Below, one piece after another: positions 10,967 through 19,359 of a stretch of 64,000 nt of DNA (position 1 is its first letter; each line of letters starts with the position of its first letter). A program made the position numbers and the translations under genes. The DNA comes from an uncultured bacterium (lineage in GTDB: Bacteria; Nitrospirota; Thermodesulfovibrionia; Thermodesulfovibrionales; Thermodesulfovibrionaceae), in NCBI GenBank assembly GCA_937924475.1, contig CALDSV010000016.1, positions 19,490-83,489 of the forward strand, in the 5' to 3' direction. Under the pieces are notes generated by a model. It was not told the origin of the DNA and did no database searches. It was given only the letters and a program-made list of their open reading frames with translations.

Positions 10967-11275
10967 TTACTTTCTCTGTAAGTCAAGAATTTTTACTCCT
11001 ATGAAATCAATATTAATGAATTCTCGGCTTTTGGCATGTAGTATACCTTCAAAATCAATGTTTCTGAACTCTCTGTTTTTTACTGTAGGAGGTGGTTGCT
11101 GTTTAGGGATGTTTTCATTAACCTTTGGTGGAAGCGGTGAAGGAGATTGTTGTTTTTGTAGATTTTCATTAATAGTTGGTTGTTTAAGGTTCTTTAAAGG
11201 CTCAGCATTACTATCTGTTGCAATGATAAAAACAATCAATAAAGAAACACATAAAAAAATTAATTTTTCTTTCAA
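10967..11275 (-). CDS. Small secreted Pro/Gln-rich protein with an internal duplication
   Basis: This 102-residue protein starts with TTG at 11275, placed 4 bases after a very strong GGAGGAGGTG. A signal peptide of about 24 residues (ending SNA) is followed by a low-complexity Pro/Gln part in which NENLQKQQSPSPLPPKV is echoed by NENIPKQQPPPTVK. The end carries a second duplication: REFRNIDFEGILHAK and REFINIDFIGVKILD. The frame is open further upstream to 11447, but that extension has no signal peptide at its start. It is the first gene after the promoter-like element at 11369-11409. The function is unknown. Confidence 0.6.
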   Translation of the reverse strand: MKEKLIFLCVSLLIVFIIATDSNAEPLKNLKQPTINENLQKQQSPSPLPPKVNENIPKQQPPPTVKNREFRNIDFEGILHAKSREFINIDFIGVKILDLQRK

Positions 11276-11368
11276 TATTCACCTCCTCCTTTTTTATTTT
11301 TGAGACTTCCTTTTCTGTGCCACCTACCATTAAATCTAAATCAAAAATCTTAACTTTACAAGTTAACA

Positions 11369-11409
11369 ATAAGTATGTTTTCACCTTCAAATTGTTCAAA
11401 AAATTTTTT
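11369..11409 (-). promoter_or_regulatory. Putative ECF-type promoter, copy 1 (before the small secreted genes)
   Basis: Read on the minus strand, AAAAAATTTTTTGAACAA is followed 17 bases after GAACA by TACTTAT. The 18-base upstream part is identical to the copy at 18192-18209, and the spacing is identical in all three copies. ECF -35 boxes usually carry an AAC core, as here. The transcript would have a leader of about 87 bases, which includes a TTAACTT/AAGTTAA palindrome near its 5' end. The element overlaps the last codon of the subtilase gene. Confidence 0.55.
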
Positions 11410-13513
11410 ACTCCCTTAAAGATATTCCCAAAATCTCCTCTTCCCATTTACATAAATCACCTTTGAAGGAGGGAAGATTTTTTCTATCACCCTTTTGAAT
11501 GTATAATGCTAAAAGTCCGCTCACATAAGCAGAAGAAAGTGAGGTGCCTGAAATGAAATTGTGTCTATTATCTGGAAAAGTGGTAATTATTTTTTCAGCT
11601 GGAGCTAAAACTTTTGCTTTATTAACAATATCCTTAAAAGGATAGGGGTTTTCCTTTTCATCCATTCCTCCCACTGAAATTACATCTGGATGAGAAGCAG
11701 GAAAAGTGATTGAATTTCCAATTATTGATAAAGGCACAACTATAAAAATTCCTCTCTGAACTGCTTTGTCAATTAGGGAACTTAAAAGCCTATCATAATT
11801 TAATGAACCAAAGCTCATATTGATAACTCTAACATTTCTTTTAATTGCCTCATCCAGTGCTTTTAGAATATTAGAACTCTCACATAGCCCCTTAGCTGTA
11901 TCACCTATCTGAGTACATGCCCGAAAAGAATAAATTTCAGCCTCTGGAGCAACTCCTGCTATTCCAAAACCATTAATACTTGCTCCAATTACACCTGCAA
12001 CAGCTGTTCCGTGAATCTCTTTTTTATAGGTTTCTGCTCTGACAAAATTTTTTGAAAGGACAACCCTTTCCTTCAAATCCCTGTGCTCATAATCTACTCC
12101 TGTATCAATGACTGCCACCTTAACACCTTTACCTTTATAAAAGTTATGTATTTTTTCAATTTTCATAATGTCAAGGGCGTACTGAAACTTTCTCAATGGT
12201 TCTGAAAGGGTTTGAAATACAAAATTAGGTTGTGCAAGAATAACTTTTTCTTCAGATTTTATCTGTTCTATCTTATATAAGATGTTTTCATCACACCTAA
12301 ATAAAACAATCACTGTATTTAGAGTCTCTAAATTAAAAAATTCAATAATCTCCAATCCATATTTGCCCTTTAATTTTTCAATAAAATCCTTAGAAAAGTC
12401 AGTCGTTGAAAGAGCTATAATAATATGTCCCGGAATAAAACTCTGGGTCCTGAAAGAAAACTTCCACAGATCGCTTTCACCTACTGAATTGTTCTTTTCA
12501 TCAAAACCTATTACTCTCCAGTAATAAGTTTTTCCCTGTTGAAAAATTTTCTTTACAATAAAATCTGGCAAATTATAGTAAGTTTCCTTTGTATAGGCAG
12601 AAAAAATAGGCTTGGAATCTCTGTTTTCAAAAAATTGAACCAGATATATCATTGTTCCATCAAGGTTTTCCCAGATGAATTTCTGAGAAGCATAGTCAAA
12701 TTCTGAATTATTTTGAGGAGATAAAAGGCTTATCTTCAAAAATTCCTTTACTTCCTCTGATCTTACAAAATAAATGGCAGAAGGTAAAGGAATTTCAACA
12801 GATGGATTTGTAATGACAAATCTAACTATGTGTGTTCCTGTTTCAAAGGTAGGAAGAGCTGGGATATCAGGTGTTTGAAAAGTAACTGTTTTCCCATAGG
12901 TTATATGCTGATTTACATGTGACAGTATTCTTCCATCCACTTCCCAATAACCTCTAAGAAGTCCAGAACCTGTGAATTTAATATCGGCAAAGGCTTTAAG
13001 GCCTTTATAATTCTTTGGAACAGTAATCTCCGCACGACGATTTTCAAAATAAAGCTCTATTCTTTTTATATCAAACTCAGCAGCCGCTTCTGTTGTAATA
13101 TAAAAAATTAAAGAGACAGATGGTGAATATGTTGAAAAGCAGCTTTGATCTGAAAAATTTCTTCTAAATTCGATTTTATTTTCCCTTATTTTTATTGCTC
13201 TTTCTATAACGCTTACAGGTATATTTAACACTTCTACTGCCGTGGCAAAATTACTATTGCCTGCTACATTTATAGTGATTGTTTTTTGAACAGTGCCAAT
13301 TATAGTATTTCCAACCACAAATTCCCCTAAATTTGACTTTGCATAACATGGAGGAGGATAATCAGGATTTGTTAATTTGTAATTTAATGTGACTGTATTT
13401 GTTTGACCACGAGGTATATTTGTCTTACTTGCCGTAACCGTTACTCCTGCATAAGATATTGCCTGAATAAATATTAATGAAACAACTATAATCAGAAAAA
13501 TTATTTTTCTCAT
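11408..13513 (-). CDS. Secreted subtilisin-like serine protease (S8 family)
   Basis: This 701-residue exported protease has a signal peptide (residues 1-22), N-terminal beta-rich domains (about 23-255) and a fibronectin/Ig-like domain (about 258-358, LLSPQNNSEFDYASQKFIW). A fervidolysin-type prodomain follows (about 361-435, GHIIIALSTTDF... ending VILAQPNFVFQ), then the catalytic domain. The triad is complete: Asp470 in VAVIDTGVDYEHRDL, His501 in EIHGTAVAGVIGA and Ser658 in FISGTSLSSAYVSG. Asn600 fits the oxyanion position. The accessory domains precede the prodomain, which is an unusual order. The gene sits 12 bases after the barrel gene, in the operon downstream of the sigma/anti-sigma pair, which makes it a candidate for processing envelope partners. 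Confidence 0.9.
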   Translation of the reverse strand: MRKIIFLIIVVSLIFIQAISYAGVTVTASKTNIPRGQTNTVTLNYKLTNPDYPPPCYAKSNLGEFVVGNTIIGTVQKTITINVAGNSNFATAVEVLNIPVSVIERAIKIRENKIEFRRNFSDQSCFSTYSPSVSLIFYITTEAAAEFDIKRIELYFENRRAEITVPKNYKGLKAFADIKFTGSGLLRGYWEVDGRILSHVNQHITYGKTVTFQTPDIPALPTFETGTHIVRFVITNPSVEIPLPSAIYFVRSEEVKEFLKISLLSPQNNSEFDYASQKFIWENLDGTMIYLVQFFENRDSKPIFSAYTKETYYNLPDFIVKKIFQQGKTYYWRVIGFDEKNNSVGESDLWKFSFRTQSFIPGHIIIALSTTDFSKDFIEKLKGKYGLEIIEFFNLETLNTVIVLFRCDENILYKIEQIKSEEKVILAQPNFVFQTLSEPLRKFQYALDIMKIEKIHNFYKGKGVKVAVIDTGVDYEHRDLKERVVLSKNFVRAETYKKEIHGTAVAGVIGASINGFGIAGVAPEAEIYSFRACTQIGDTAKGLCESSNILKALDEAIKRNVRVINMSFGSLNYDRLLSSLIDKAVQRGIFIVVPLSIIGNSITFPASHPDVISVGGMDEKENPYPFKDIVNKAKVLAPAEKIITTFPDNRHNFISGTSLSSAYVSGLLALYIQKGDRKNLPSFKGDLCKWEEEILGISLRE

Positions 13514-13525
13514 ACATACTCCTCC

Positions 13526-15451
13526 TTAAAATGAAAATGGCATATTTGTAGTAAATACAAGATAAAGCACAAATTCATCCCTATCTGAAAGGGAATTTAT
13601 CTTATCGGTTATTTTTGAATAAGTTGCTTTTAAGGCTATAACAGGTTTTGCATAGTCCTTGACAAATTTCCCAAGATCATAGGCAAGTTGAACTGTTCCA
13701 TTTAAGTTTCTTGTATTGGTTGAGCCATCATTTGCCTTTGTAATTGTATAAGTTCCTGCTATATCAAAAGTAGCTCTCTGATTCAAAAATTTGGTTCTCA
13801 AATCAAGATTTGTAGTATAAGTATCAGTTCTTATACCTGTAAGCTTTATTTTTGATTGATTAAGTGAAAAACTTGTACTAAAAGAAAAGTTAACATCAGT
13901 ATAAACAGGAGTGAGAGTATATGTTATAGAGGTCGTATCATTATTCGCCTCTGTTTTATCATTCAAGAAAGAATAAGCTGTTGTAAAACCTATGTTTATT
14001 TTATCCTTTACGTAGTTAATCCTCCCTGAGATAGTATCGGTTTCTATATTTATTTTGTTAGTTTCTTCTGGTTCTTTAGTGCTTTTCTGAATTGATTTTT
14101 GGTAACTTAATCCCAAAGGAAGCTCTGGTATTTTATTAAAGGAATAATCCAAAGCCATTTGAGTATTATATATTCTTGGAAAAATTTCATCGCCTCTTAC
14201 ATTATCGTTATATCTTGAAAAAGATAAATTCAATGAATGCCAATCCCAGTTAGCTCCACCTCTTAAACTATATCCTTGACGGTCTTTTTGAATAGTGTTT
14301 CCCACTATCTGATAATCTCTTCCTATGTATTCATACATGGCTTCATAGTTATACTTGTCTATTGCGCCATAAATCTTGGCTCTGTATGCCTTATCACTAT
14401 CTTTAGCAAATTCGTCAGAAGTATCAGGATCATATTTGGAAAAATCAATTTCAAAATCTGTATTTAATTTGTTTTCAAAAAAATTTGAATTTACCAAAAA
14501 ACCCAAGACATCTCCTTGTCTATTGCCGCCAAAAGAAGAAATACCAAATCCTGTTGATGGTTCACCACCCGTTACATAAATGGTTTTAAACTCCATCTTT
14601 TTATCAAAAAGCTTTAAGCCTGCTGATAAACCCATTATATGGTCATGGTTTGAAGTTTCTATTCCTGTTCCGCCTCTTGAACCATATATAGCTTCACTTT
14701 TTACTGTAAAGGCATTAAGCTGAAATATATCGTATTCAATATTAAATAAGCCTCCCTTGCGACTAAGCCCTGAAATAGTATAGGGGGTTTCAGTTATTTG
14801 TATATCTCCAATGCTTGTTTTTGCTTTAAACAAATCTTTTGTATATGTTCCTGTCAAAATCCAATTAATAATGTCATAACCCTTCTTCTGTGGTGGTGCA
14901 AGGGGCTCACTCTGATCAAAATATCTCAGATTTGTATTAAATGTAAACTCCCATGTTTGATTTTTTAATTTAGTATCGGAACTTAAATTTCCCTCTATCT
15001 TTGAATAGGGGAGATTCCCAAGTGTATCAGATTTTTTAAGGACTCCCTCATAAATTATGATTGCATTATTATTTGACCAGGCTTCATTAAAGACTTCCGT
15101 ATGTTTAGTTTGGAAGGATAAAGTCTTTTCAATTTGATTATTCTCATTATCTTTAGCTGAAATAGTCAATGTATGAGAACCCGGAGAAACTACCATAAAG
15201 GGTTTAAACTCAAATCCTCTTTCAGTGAAAATAACTAATTGAGTAATATCTGTTCCATCAAAAAGAACAACGATTGTTTCTTTCTTAACTTTTTCATCAA
15301 ACTCCACTTTAATATTAGGCTTCTTTGATATAATTTCTGAGCCTTCTTGAGGATATAGGACTTTGAATAATTCTTTTTTCATCTCTGATGCGGATAAAGG
15401 AACATGAAAAAAAATGATTATTAAAGAACTTATAAGAACAAGGAAAACCAT
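13526..15451 (-). CDS. Outer-membrane beta-barrel protein with an N-terminal Ig-like domain
   Basis: This is a 641-residue product. The start ATG at 15451 follows a GGGGGAGGGGG tract and begins a signal peptide ending PLSAS. A longer frame to a TTG at 15511 is less likely. Residues of about 25-115 form an Ig-like unit (VLYPQEGSEIISKKPNIKVEF). The remainder is a series of alternating hydrophobic and polar strands with many aromatic girdle residues, ending LVFTTNMPFSF. A terminal Phe is the usual signal for BAM-mediated outer-membrane insertion. No homologue is recognised by eye. It may be a pore or anchor for the neighbouring exported proteins. Its start codon lies inside a long inverted repeat. 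Confidence 0.75.
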   Translation of the reverse strand: MVFLVLISSLIIIFFHVPLSASEMKKELFKVLYPQEGSEIISKKPNIKVEFDEKVKKETIVVLFDGTDITQLVIFTERGFEFKPFMVVSPGSHTLTISAKDNENNQIEKTLSFQTKHTEVFNEAWSNNNAIIIYEGVLKKSDTLGNLPYSKIEGNLSSDTKLKNQTWEFTFNTNLRYFDQSEPLAPPQKKGYDIINWILTGTYTKDLFKAKTSIGDIQITETPYTISGLSRKGGLFNIEYDIFQLNAFTVKSEAIYGSRGGTGIETSNHDHIMGLSAGLKLFDKKMEFKTIYVTGGEPSTGFGISSFGGNRQGDVLGFLVNSNFFENKLNTDFEIDFSKYDPDTSDEFAKDSDKAYRAKIYGAIDKYNYEAMYEYIGRDYQIVGNTIQKDRQGYSLRGGANWDWHSLNLSFSRYNDNVRGDEIFPRIYNTQMALDYSFNKIPELPLGLSYQKSIQKSTKEPEETNKINIETDTISGRINYVKDKINIGFTTAYSFLNDKTEANNDTTSITYTLTPVYTDVNFSFSTSFSLNQSKIKLTGIRTDTYTTNLDLRTKFLNQRATFDIAGTYTITKANDGSTNTRNLNGTVQLAYDLGKFVKDYAKPVIALKATYSKITDKINSLSDRDEFVLYLVFTTNMPFSF

Positions 15452-15509
15452 TTGCACCCCCTCCCCCTTAATTTTTTTATTGGTTATCTTTGAGCACAAA
15501 TGGTTTTCC
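15442..15509 (-). promoter_or_regulatory. Inverted repeat that would pair the barrel gene's start codon into a stem
   Basis: GGAAAACCATTTG (transcript sense, from 15509-15497) is perfectly complementary to CAAATGGTTTTCC (15454-15442), which contains the ATG and first three codons of the beta-barrel gene. G-U wobbles plus a C-G pair could extend the stem from 13 to 16 base pairs. The loop carries part of the purine-rich ribosome-binding tract. It could act as an RNA switch that hides the start codon, or as a DNA operator. Confidence 0.5.
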
Positions 15510-15550
15510 AATTAACATTTATACCTTGGACAACCTTCTAAATTATATAT

Positions 15551-17191
15551 TTATTTAGGCAAATATTCAATCAAAATGTTATCTCCCTCAGACTTTACAT
15601 CTACTATGCGGTAAATTTTTAGAAGAGAATTTATTCTACTGTTAATCGCTTCTTCGATTTTCCCTCTGATGTTATCACTCATCAAAAGTTCTTTTAATCT
15701 CCTTGAAATTTCATTCTTTATTTTTTCATCAACATCTCTTTCAAGAGAGTCTGGTAAGATTTTATATCCTCCCACAAATCTTCCACTTACTTCAGGTGAA
15801 ATCTCAATATCAATATAAGAAAGTCTTTTGTTTCTTAAGCCAAATTTGAAATAAATTGTAAAATTAAACTTAGTTAAATCATAATCTGGAGCTGACCAGT
15901 CATAGTAAAGCCCTTGTGTATACTCATATCCTTTTATTTCTGTCCCCTCTGTTTCAAAATTAATCTCAAATTTTAATTTACCTTTACTCACTGAAAATGC
16001 CGTCTTCCCATCCCATTTGGCATTTAAATCGTGAACATAACCTTTGTAGTCATAAGTTATAAGGCTACCTTTAGTGTATTCAAACCGAGGGAGGGAAAAA
16101 TTCTGACGATTGTTCATGATTTCAATATAACAATCGTTTTTTTTGAAATAGGGATCTCCCGGCGTACAAGGATAACTATCCTCTGTCAATCTTTGTCTTT
16201 TTTGAGTATAAGGAGTATCACTATGGGTTGGTGTGCCTGCTCCGCATTCAGTTCCAAAGTAGTTATTGAGCCTTATGGATCCTGAAATTAATCCTCCAAA
16301 GATAGCTATAAGTTCATTATTAATGATAAATTTTTCCGTTTCCCATGTATGTTCATAATAGTCTACATCTTTTTCAAGAGGCATCCTATATTTAGGCTCT
16401 ATGCTTACGTTTATCATTATTCCTGATCCACTTAATGCTCTCTCTTTTTCAAATAAAGTAATCTCTCCTAACTGGACTTGTTCTCCAGCTTTAATTGTTA
16501 AATTAGGAGTAGTAAATCTTCCTGAAGCTAAGGATGGACCAGAGAGATTATTAATCACTGCATATGCAACCTCTATTGGACTTGATACAAAATCTCCATC
16601 TCCAATATTTTTAACAAGAAATTTTATCTTCATTGTTTTCTGATCAACTAAGGGCTTCATATTCTCTATTCTTGGTTTCTTAACATTAATGCTCACCACC
16701 TTGGATTTTTGTAACATACTCTGTTGAGGTCTACCATATTTATCAAAATCTAATTTCACTGGGTCTGAAGCTATTATCTGCAATGTATATGTCTCACTTT
16801 TAAAGGGTTTTATTGTTTTAGAACCTTCAATTGTAAAGTTTTCATTTCTATAGTCTGTTCTTGAAAGGGGAATTATGCCAACATCTGGTTTTATTTCAAG
16901 TCTTAAATTTGAAACATTATACCCATTTATTGTCCATCTAAGAGTGACTTCATCTCCATAATTTATAGTATTTGATGAAGTTGAAAAGTTAATGATATTT
17001 AGACTACTTTGTAAGGCTGGTTTAATACCTTTTAAATCTTCTGGTTGAGACTTAGGTGATACCGGAGGATTTTGAGAAGGAGTAGAAGAAGGTTGCATTT
17101 TAGGACTCTGAATTCTATCAGTCTGACAATATGCTGAGGCTATAAAACAAAGAAAATAAATTGAAATTAATAAAACCCTCAATCCCTCCAT
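15551..17191 (-). CDS. Large secreted CARDB/Ig-like protein
   Basis: This 546-residue protein has a signal peptide of about 22 residues (ending AYC, then Q). A Pro/Ser/Gln-rich linker follows (residues of about 25-58), then an Ig-like domain (INFSTSSNTINYGDEVTLRW...) and a second beta-sandwich with a CARDB pattern (MKIKFLVKNIGDGDF... GEQVQLGEITLF). A long C-terminal region contains four cysteines (TECGAG, SYPCTPGDPYFKKNDC) and ends in a helical segment (DEKIKNEISRRLKELL) and a short basic/acidic tail. It starts 23 bases after the upstream CARDB gene, with GAGGAT before the ATG. A structural or adhesive surface role is likely, but no function can be assigned. Confidence 0.7.
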   Translation of the reverse strand: MEGLRVLLISIYFLCFIASAYCQTDRIQSPKMQPSSTPSQNPPVSPKSQPEDLKGIKPALQSSLNIINFSTSSNTINYGDEVTLRWTINGYNVSNLRLEIKPDVGIIPLSRTDYRNENFTIEGSKTIKPFKSETYTLQIIASDPVKLDFDKYGRPQQSMLQKSKVVSINVKKPRIENMKPLVDQKTMKIKFLVKNIGDGDFVSSPIEVAYAVINNLSGPSLASGRFTTPNLTIKAGEQVQLGEITLFEKERALSGSGIMINVSIEPKYRMPLEKDVDYYEHTWETEKFIINNELIAIFGGLISGSIRLNNYFGTECGAGTPTHSDTPYTQKRQRLTEDSYPCTPGDPYFKKNDCYIEIMNNRQNFSLPRFEYTKGSLITYDYKGYVHDLNAKWDGKTAFSVSKGKLKFEINFETEGTEIKGYEYTQGLYYDWSAPDYDLTKFNFTIYFKFGLRNKRLSYIDIEISPEVSGRFVGGYKILPDSLERDVDEKIKNEISRRLKELLMSDNIRGKIEEAINSRINSLLKIYRIVDVKSEGDNILIEYLPK

Positions 17192-17214
17192 CTTAAAATC
17201 CTCATTTAATATTG

Positions 17215-18144
17215 TTATCTCCTTATATGCATAATAAATTCATTGTTTCCCTTATTTTCAGTTGCACTATCAGTAGAAAATTTTATTTTTACCTCCACTC
17301 CAATATCAGGTGGCTGTGGTGTTACTTTAAAAAGATAGTTTACACCACATTGACTTATAGCATTCGTGCTAAAAATTTCATAAGGAGGAATTGACACATT
17401 TCTACATGTTATCTGCATCGCCGGTATTTCAAGTTTACTATCAAAAACATTATTAGAATTTATCAGAGAAAGATAGGGTGGTGGAACTCTTTTCCAGGTA
17501 TTACCATGAGCATAATCCTTAAACCATACTTCAAAATGAATTGTCCCATTGAAACTCCTGTTACCCTTGTTCTGGATTTCGGCATAATAAGAATATTCAT
17601 TGCTATTCTTTTTTAAATCAACGATGACAAGATCAATCCCTACCATACCGAGTTTTTCAAAAATCCGACTTAATTGATTGTTTGATTCCACTGATTCATT
17701 AATTACATTTGTAATATCAAGCCTAACAATAACTTCTGTCCTATTTCCCTCTGTTTTTTTACCTGTATTCCATATTACCTCTCCTCCGGGACGGCATAAT
17801 GCTCTGGAAGAATCAATTGTGGCAAGGGGAATTTTTTGTCCTTTTTTATTAATCTCTAATAAAATTAAAGCATATTTATCAGGGCTTACATAAGCTGATT
17901 CATTTATGTATCCCCTTCCAATATTTCTTATCTTAACTATGATATTGCCTGCGCTATCTTCAAAAATCTCTGAGACAACTAAATCAGGAAGTAATTCTTG
18001 CATCTGATCTACTTTTGTTGGGGGTGCTTCTCCTTTAGGCTTATGAGTCATAGGTCCGCTTTCAGCAATAGCAAAAGAAGCAAAAAGAAAAGACAGGAAA
18101 ATTACAAAAACTTTAATAGAAATAAAAGCAAAATTTTTTCTCAT
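17215..18144 (-). CDS. Secreted CARDB-domain protein, first gene of the surface operon
   Basis: The ATG at 18144, after TTGGAGGAAC, starts a signal peptide (MRKNFAFISIKVFVIFLSF... ending AIA). The frame is open to 18177, but that extension lacks a ribosome-binding site. The 309-residue product has a Pro-rich linker and then two CARDB-like repeats: LLPDLVVSEIFEDSAGNIIVKIRNIGRG and MVGIDLVIVDLKKNSNEYSYYAEIQNKGNRSF. Such modules are extracellular beta-sandwiches used for adhesion or protein binding. It is preceded by a promoter-like element at 18169-18209 that would leave an 18-base leader, so it is probably the first target of the adjacent sigma factor. Confidence 0.75.
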   Translation of the reverse strand: MRKNFAFISIKVFVIFLSFLFASFAIAESGPMTHKPKGEAPPTKVDQMQELLPDLVVSEIFEDSAGNIIVKIRNIGRGYINESAYVSPDKYALILLEINKKGQKIPLATIDSSRALCRPGGEVIWNTGKKTEGNRTEVIVRLDITNVINESVESNNQLSRIFEKLGMVGIDLVIVDLKKNSNEYSYYAEIQNKGNRSFNGTIHFEVWFKDYAHGNTWKRVPPPYLSLINSNNVFDSKLEIPAMQITCRNVSIPPYEIFSTNAISQCGVNYLFKVTPQPPDIGVEVKIKFSTDSATENKGNNEFIMHIRR

Positions 18145-18168
18145 TTGTTCCTCCAATATTTTTTTTAA

Positions 18169-18209
18169 ATTAGTCAATTTAGAATAGAATTTTGTTCAAA
18201 AAATTTTTT
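18169..18209 (-). promoter_or_regulatory. Putative ECF-type promoter, copy 2 (before the CARDB/barrel/subtilase operon)
   Basis: On the minus strand, AAAAAATTTTTTGAACAA is followed, 17 bases after GAACA, by GACTAAT. A start of transcription about 7 bases further on leaves a short leader with GGAGGA before the ATG at 18144. That is a sound geometry for a promoter. The 18-base upstream block is identical to the copy at 11392-11409. Confidence 0.6.
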
Positions 18210-18215
18210 GGAAAT

Positions 18216-18824
18216 TTATTTGGCAGGTTCAGCAAGGACAATAATATTACTTTGTCTTAATATATTTAAAATCTGATCCTTTTTTTCTCTGTCTTTTATT
18301 CCAACTACATAAAGACCTGTTCTATAAGGACCACCAATTATTCTTCCATCAATTTTTGTTAAAAGTTCTCTAATATCCCTTTCTTTTGCATTCTCTTTAA
18401 AGACCACATTGATTACATAAGATGTCTCAGCCCTAATATCTGTGGTAGATAGGGTTTGATATCCATATTTTAAATTTAAGATATAAAAAAACATGACAAT
18501 TATAACCAAAAATTGGAAAATAATAAAGCCAAAAGAAAATTCTGGCTTCAAGCTTATAAAATTCCATATTTTGTTTTGGATCCTCTCCCTGCCTTCAATT
18601 CTTCTGATTATTTTTGGATATATATTGTAAGAAGGTTCTGGTAAATCACTCTTTATTTTTTCATAGCCTTTTTTAACAGTATCCCAAAATTTCAATTCTT
18701 CTTGAAGTGCTGATTCAGATTGTAATATTTTTTCAATTTCCTTAGCTTTGTCATTTTCAATTAATCTCTTAGAATATAAAGGCAAAATTACCTTAATCTC
18801 TTCCAATCTTTTAGAAAAAGGCAT
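18216..18824 (-). CDS. Membrane-anchored anti-sigma factor
   Basis: This 202-residue protein overlaps the sigma-factor gene by 14 bases, the usual arrangement of a cognate anti-sigma factor. The cytoplasmic part (1-90) has the helical anti-sigma pattern (LPLYSKRLIENDKAKEIEKI, then a second helix) but no Cys/His zinc motif. One membrane helix spans about 98-118. The periplasmic part (about 125-202) reads VINVVFKENAKERDIRELL... DGRIIGGPYRTGLYVVGI... IIVLAEPAK, a pattern seen in fervidolysin-type prodomains and resembling the prodomain of the subtilase gene 5 kb downstream. It should hold the sigma factor inactive until a signal reaches the periplasmic domain. Confidence 0.8.
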   Translation of the reverse strand: MPFSKRLEEIKVILPLYSKRLIENDKAKEIEKILQSESALQEELKFWDTVKKGYEKIKSDLPEPSYNIYPKIIRRIEGRERIQNKIWNFISLKPEFSFGFIIFQFLVIIVMFFYILNLKYGYQTLSTTDIRAETSYVINVVFKENAKERDIRELLTKIDGRIIGGPYRTGLYVVGIKDREKKDQILNILRQSNIIVLAEPAK

Positions 18825-19359
18825 CTTTATTTACCCCCATATTCTCAAGAATTTCTCTTAACTTTTCCTTAGCATAAAAAATTCTTGTTTTCACTGTATT
18901 TAAAGGAATATCCAGTATTTTTGCCACTTCTTCATAAGTTAATTCATGCATAAATATTAAATCTAAAACCTCTCTATGCTTTATTGGTAGTTTTTTCAAT
19001 GCCATTGACATAAAGTAATCAGCTTCATTTTCTGCTGTTAATCTGAATTGTTCAGCTTTTTGACTTTCTGAGTTTGTTAATTCATCATGTCTATAATCTT
19101 TCTTTTTTATTTCATTCATTGTTAAATTCCGAGCAATTCCAAAAATCCAAGTTAATGCTTTTGATTCTCCTCTAAATTTCTTAGCTGATAACCAAACCTG
19201 CAGGTAGGTTTCAATCATCAGATCCTCTGCAGTTTCAAGATTGTTAACAAAACTGTAGATATATCGATAAACACTTTTAAATGTGAACTCATAAAGCCTC
19301 CTGAAAGCCTCTTCATCACCTTTTGAAATTTGTTTTATCAGTTTTTGTTCTTCATCCAT
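18811..19359 (-). CDS. ECF-family RNA polymerase sigma factor
   Basis: This 182-residue protein has the two-domain ECF layout. Region 2 (about residues 25-95) includes YRYIYSFVNNLETAEDLMIETYLQVW and ALTWIFGIARNLTMNEIKK. Region 4 (about 120-175) includes LPIKHREVLDLIFMHELTYEEVAKILDIPLNTVKTRI with its helix-turn-helix. Region 3 is absent, as expected. It directs transcription of a small regulon, and the membrane anti-sigma gene overlaps its 3' end. AAAAGGAT precedes the ATG. A third copy of the promoter-like element ends on the start codon, so autoregulation is possible but not proven. Confidence 0.92.
   Translation of the reverse strand: MDEEQKLIKQISKGDEEAFRRLYEFTFKSVYRYIYSFVNNLETAEDLMIETYLQVWLSAKKFRGESKALTWIFGIARNLTMNEIKKKDYRHDELTNSESQKAEQFRLTAENEADYFMSMALKKLPIKHREVLDLIFMHELTYEEVAKILDIPLNTVKTRIFYAKEKLREILENMGVNKDAFF

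Noticed and set aside
11276..11447. N-terminal extension of the small secreted protein to 11447
   Set aside because: It would bury the signal peptide in mid-protein and overlap the subtilase stop and the promoter-like element.
15452..15511. TTG start for the beta-barrel gene at 15511
   Set aside because: It lacks a ribosome-binding site, whereas the ATG at 15451 has a strong purine tract and directly starts the signal peptide.
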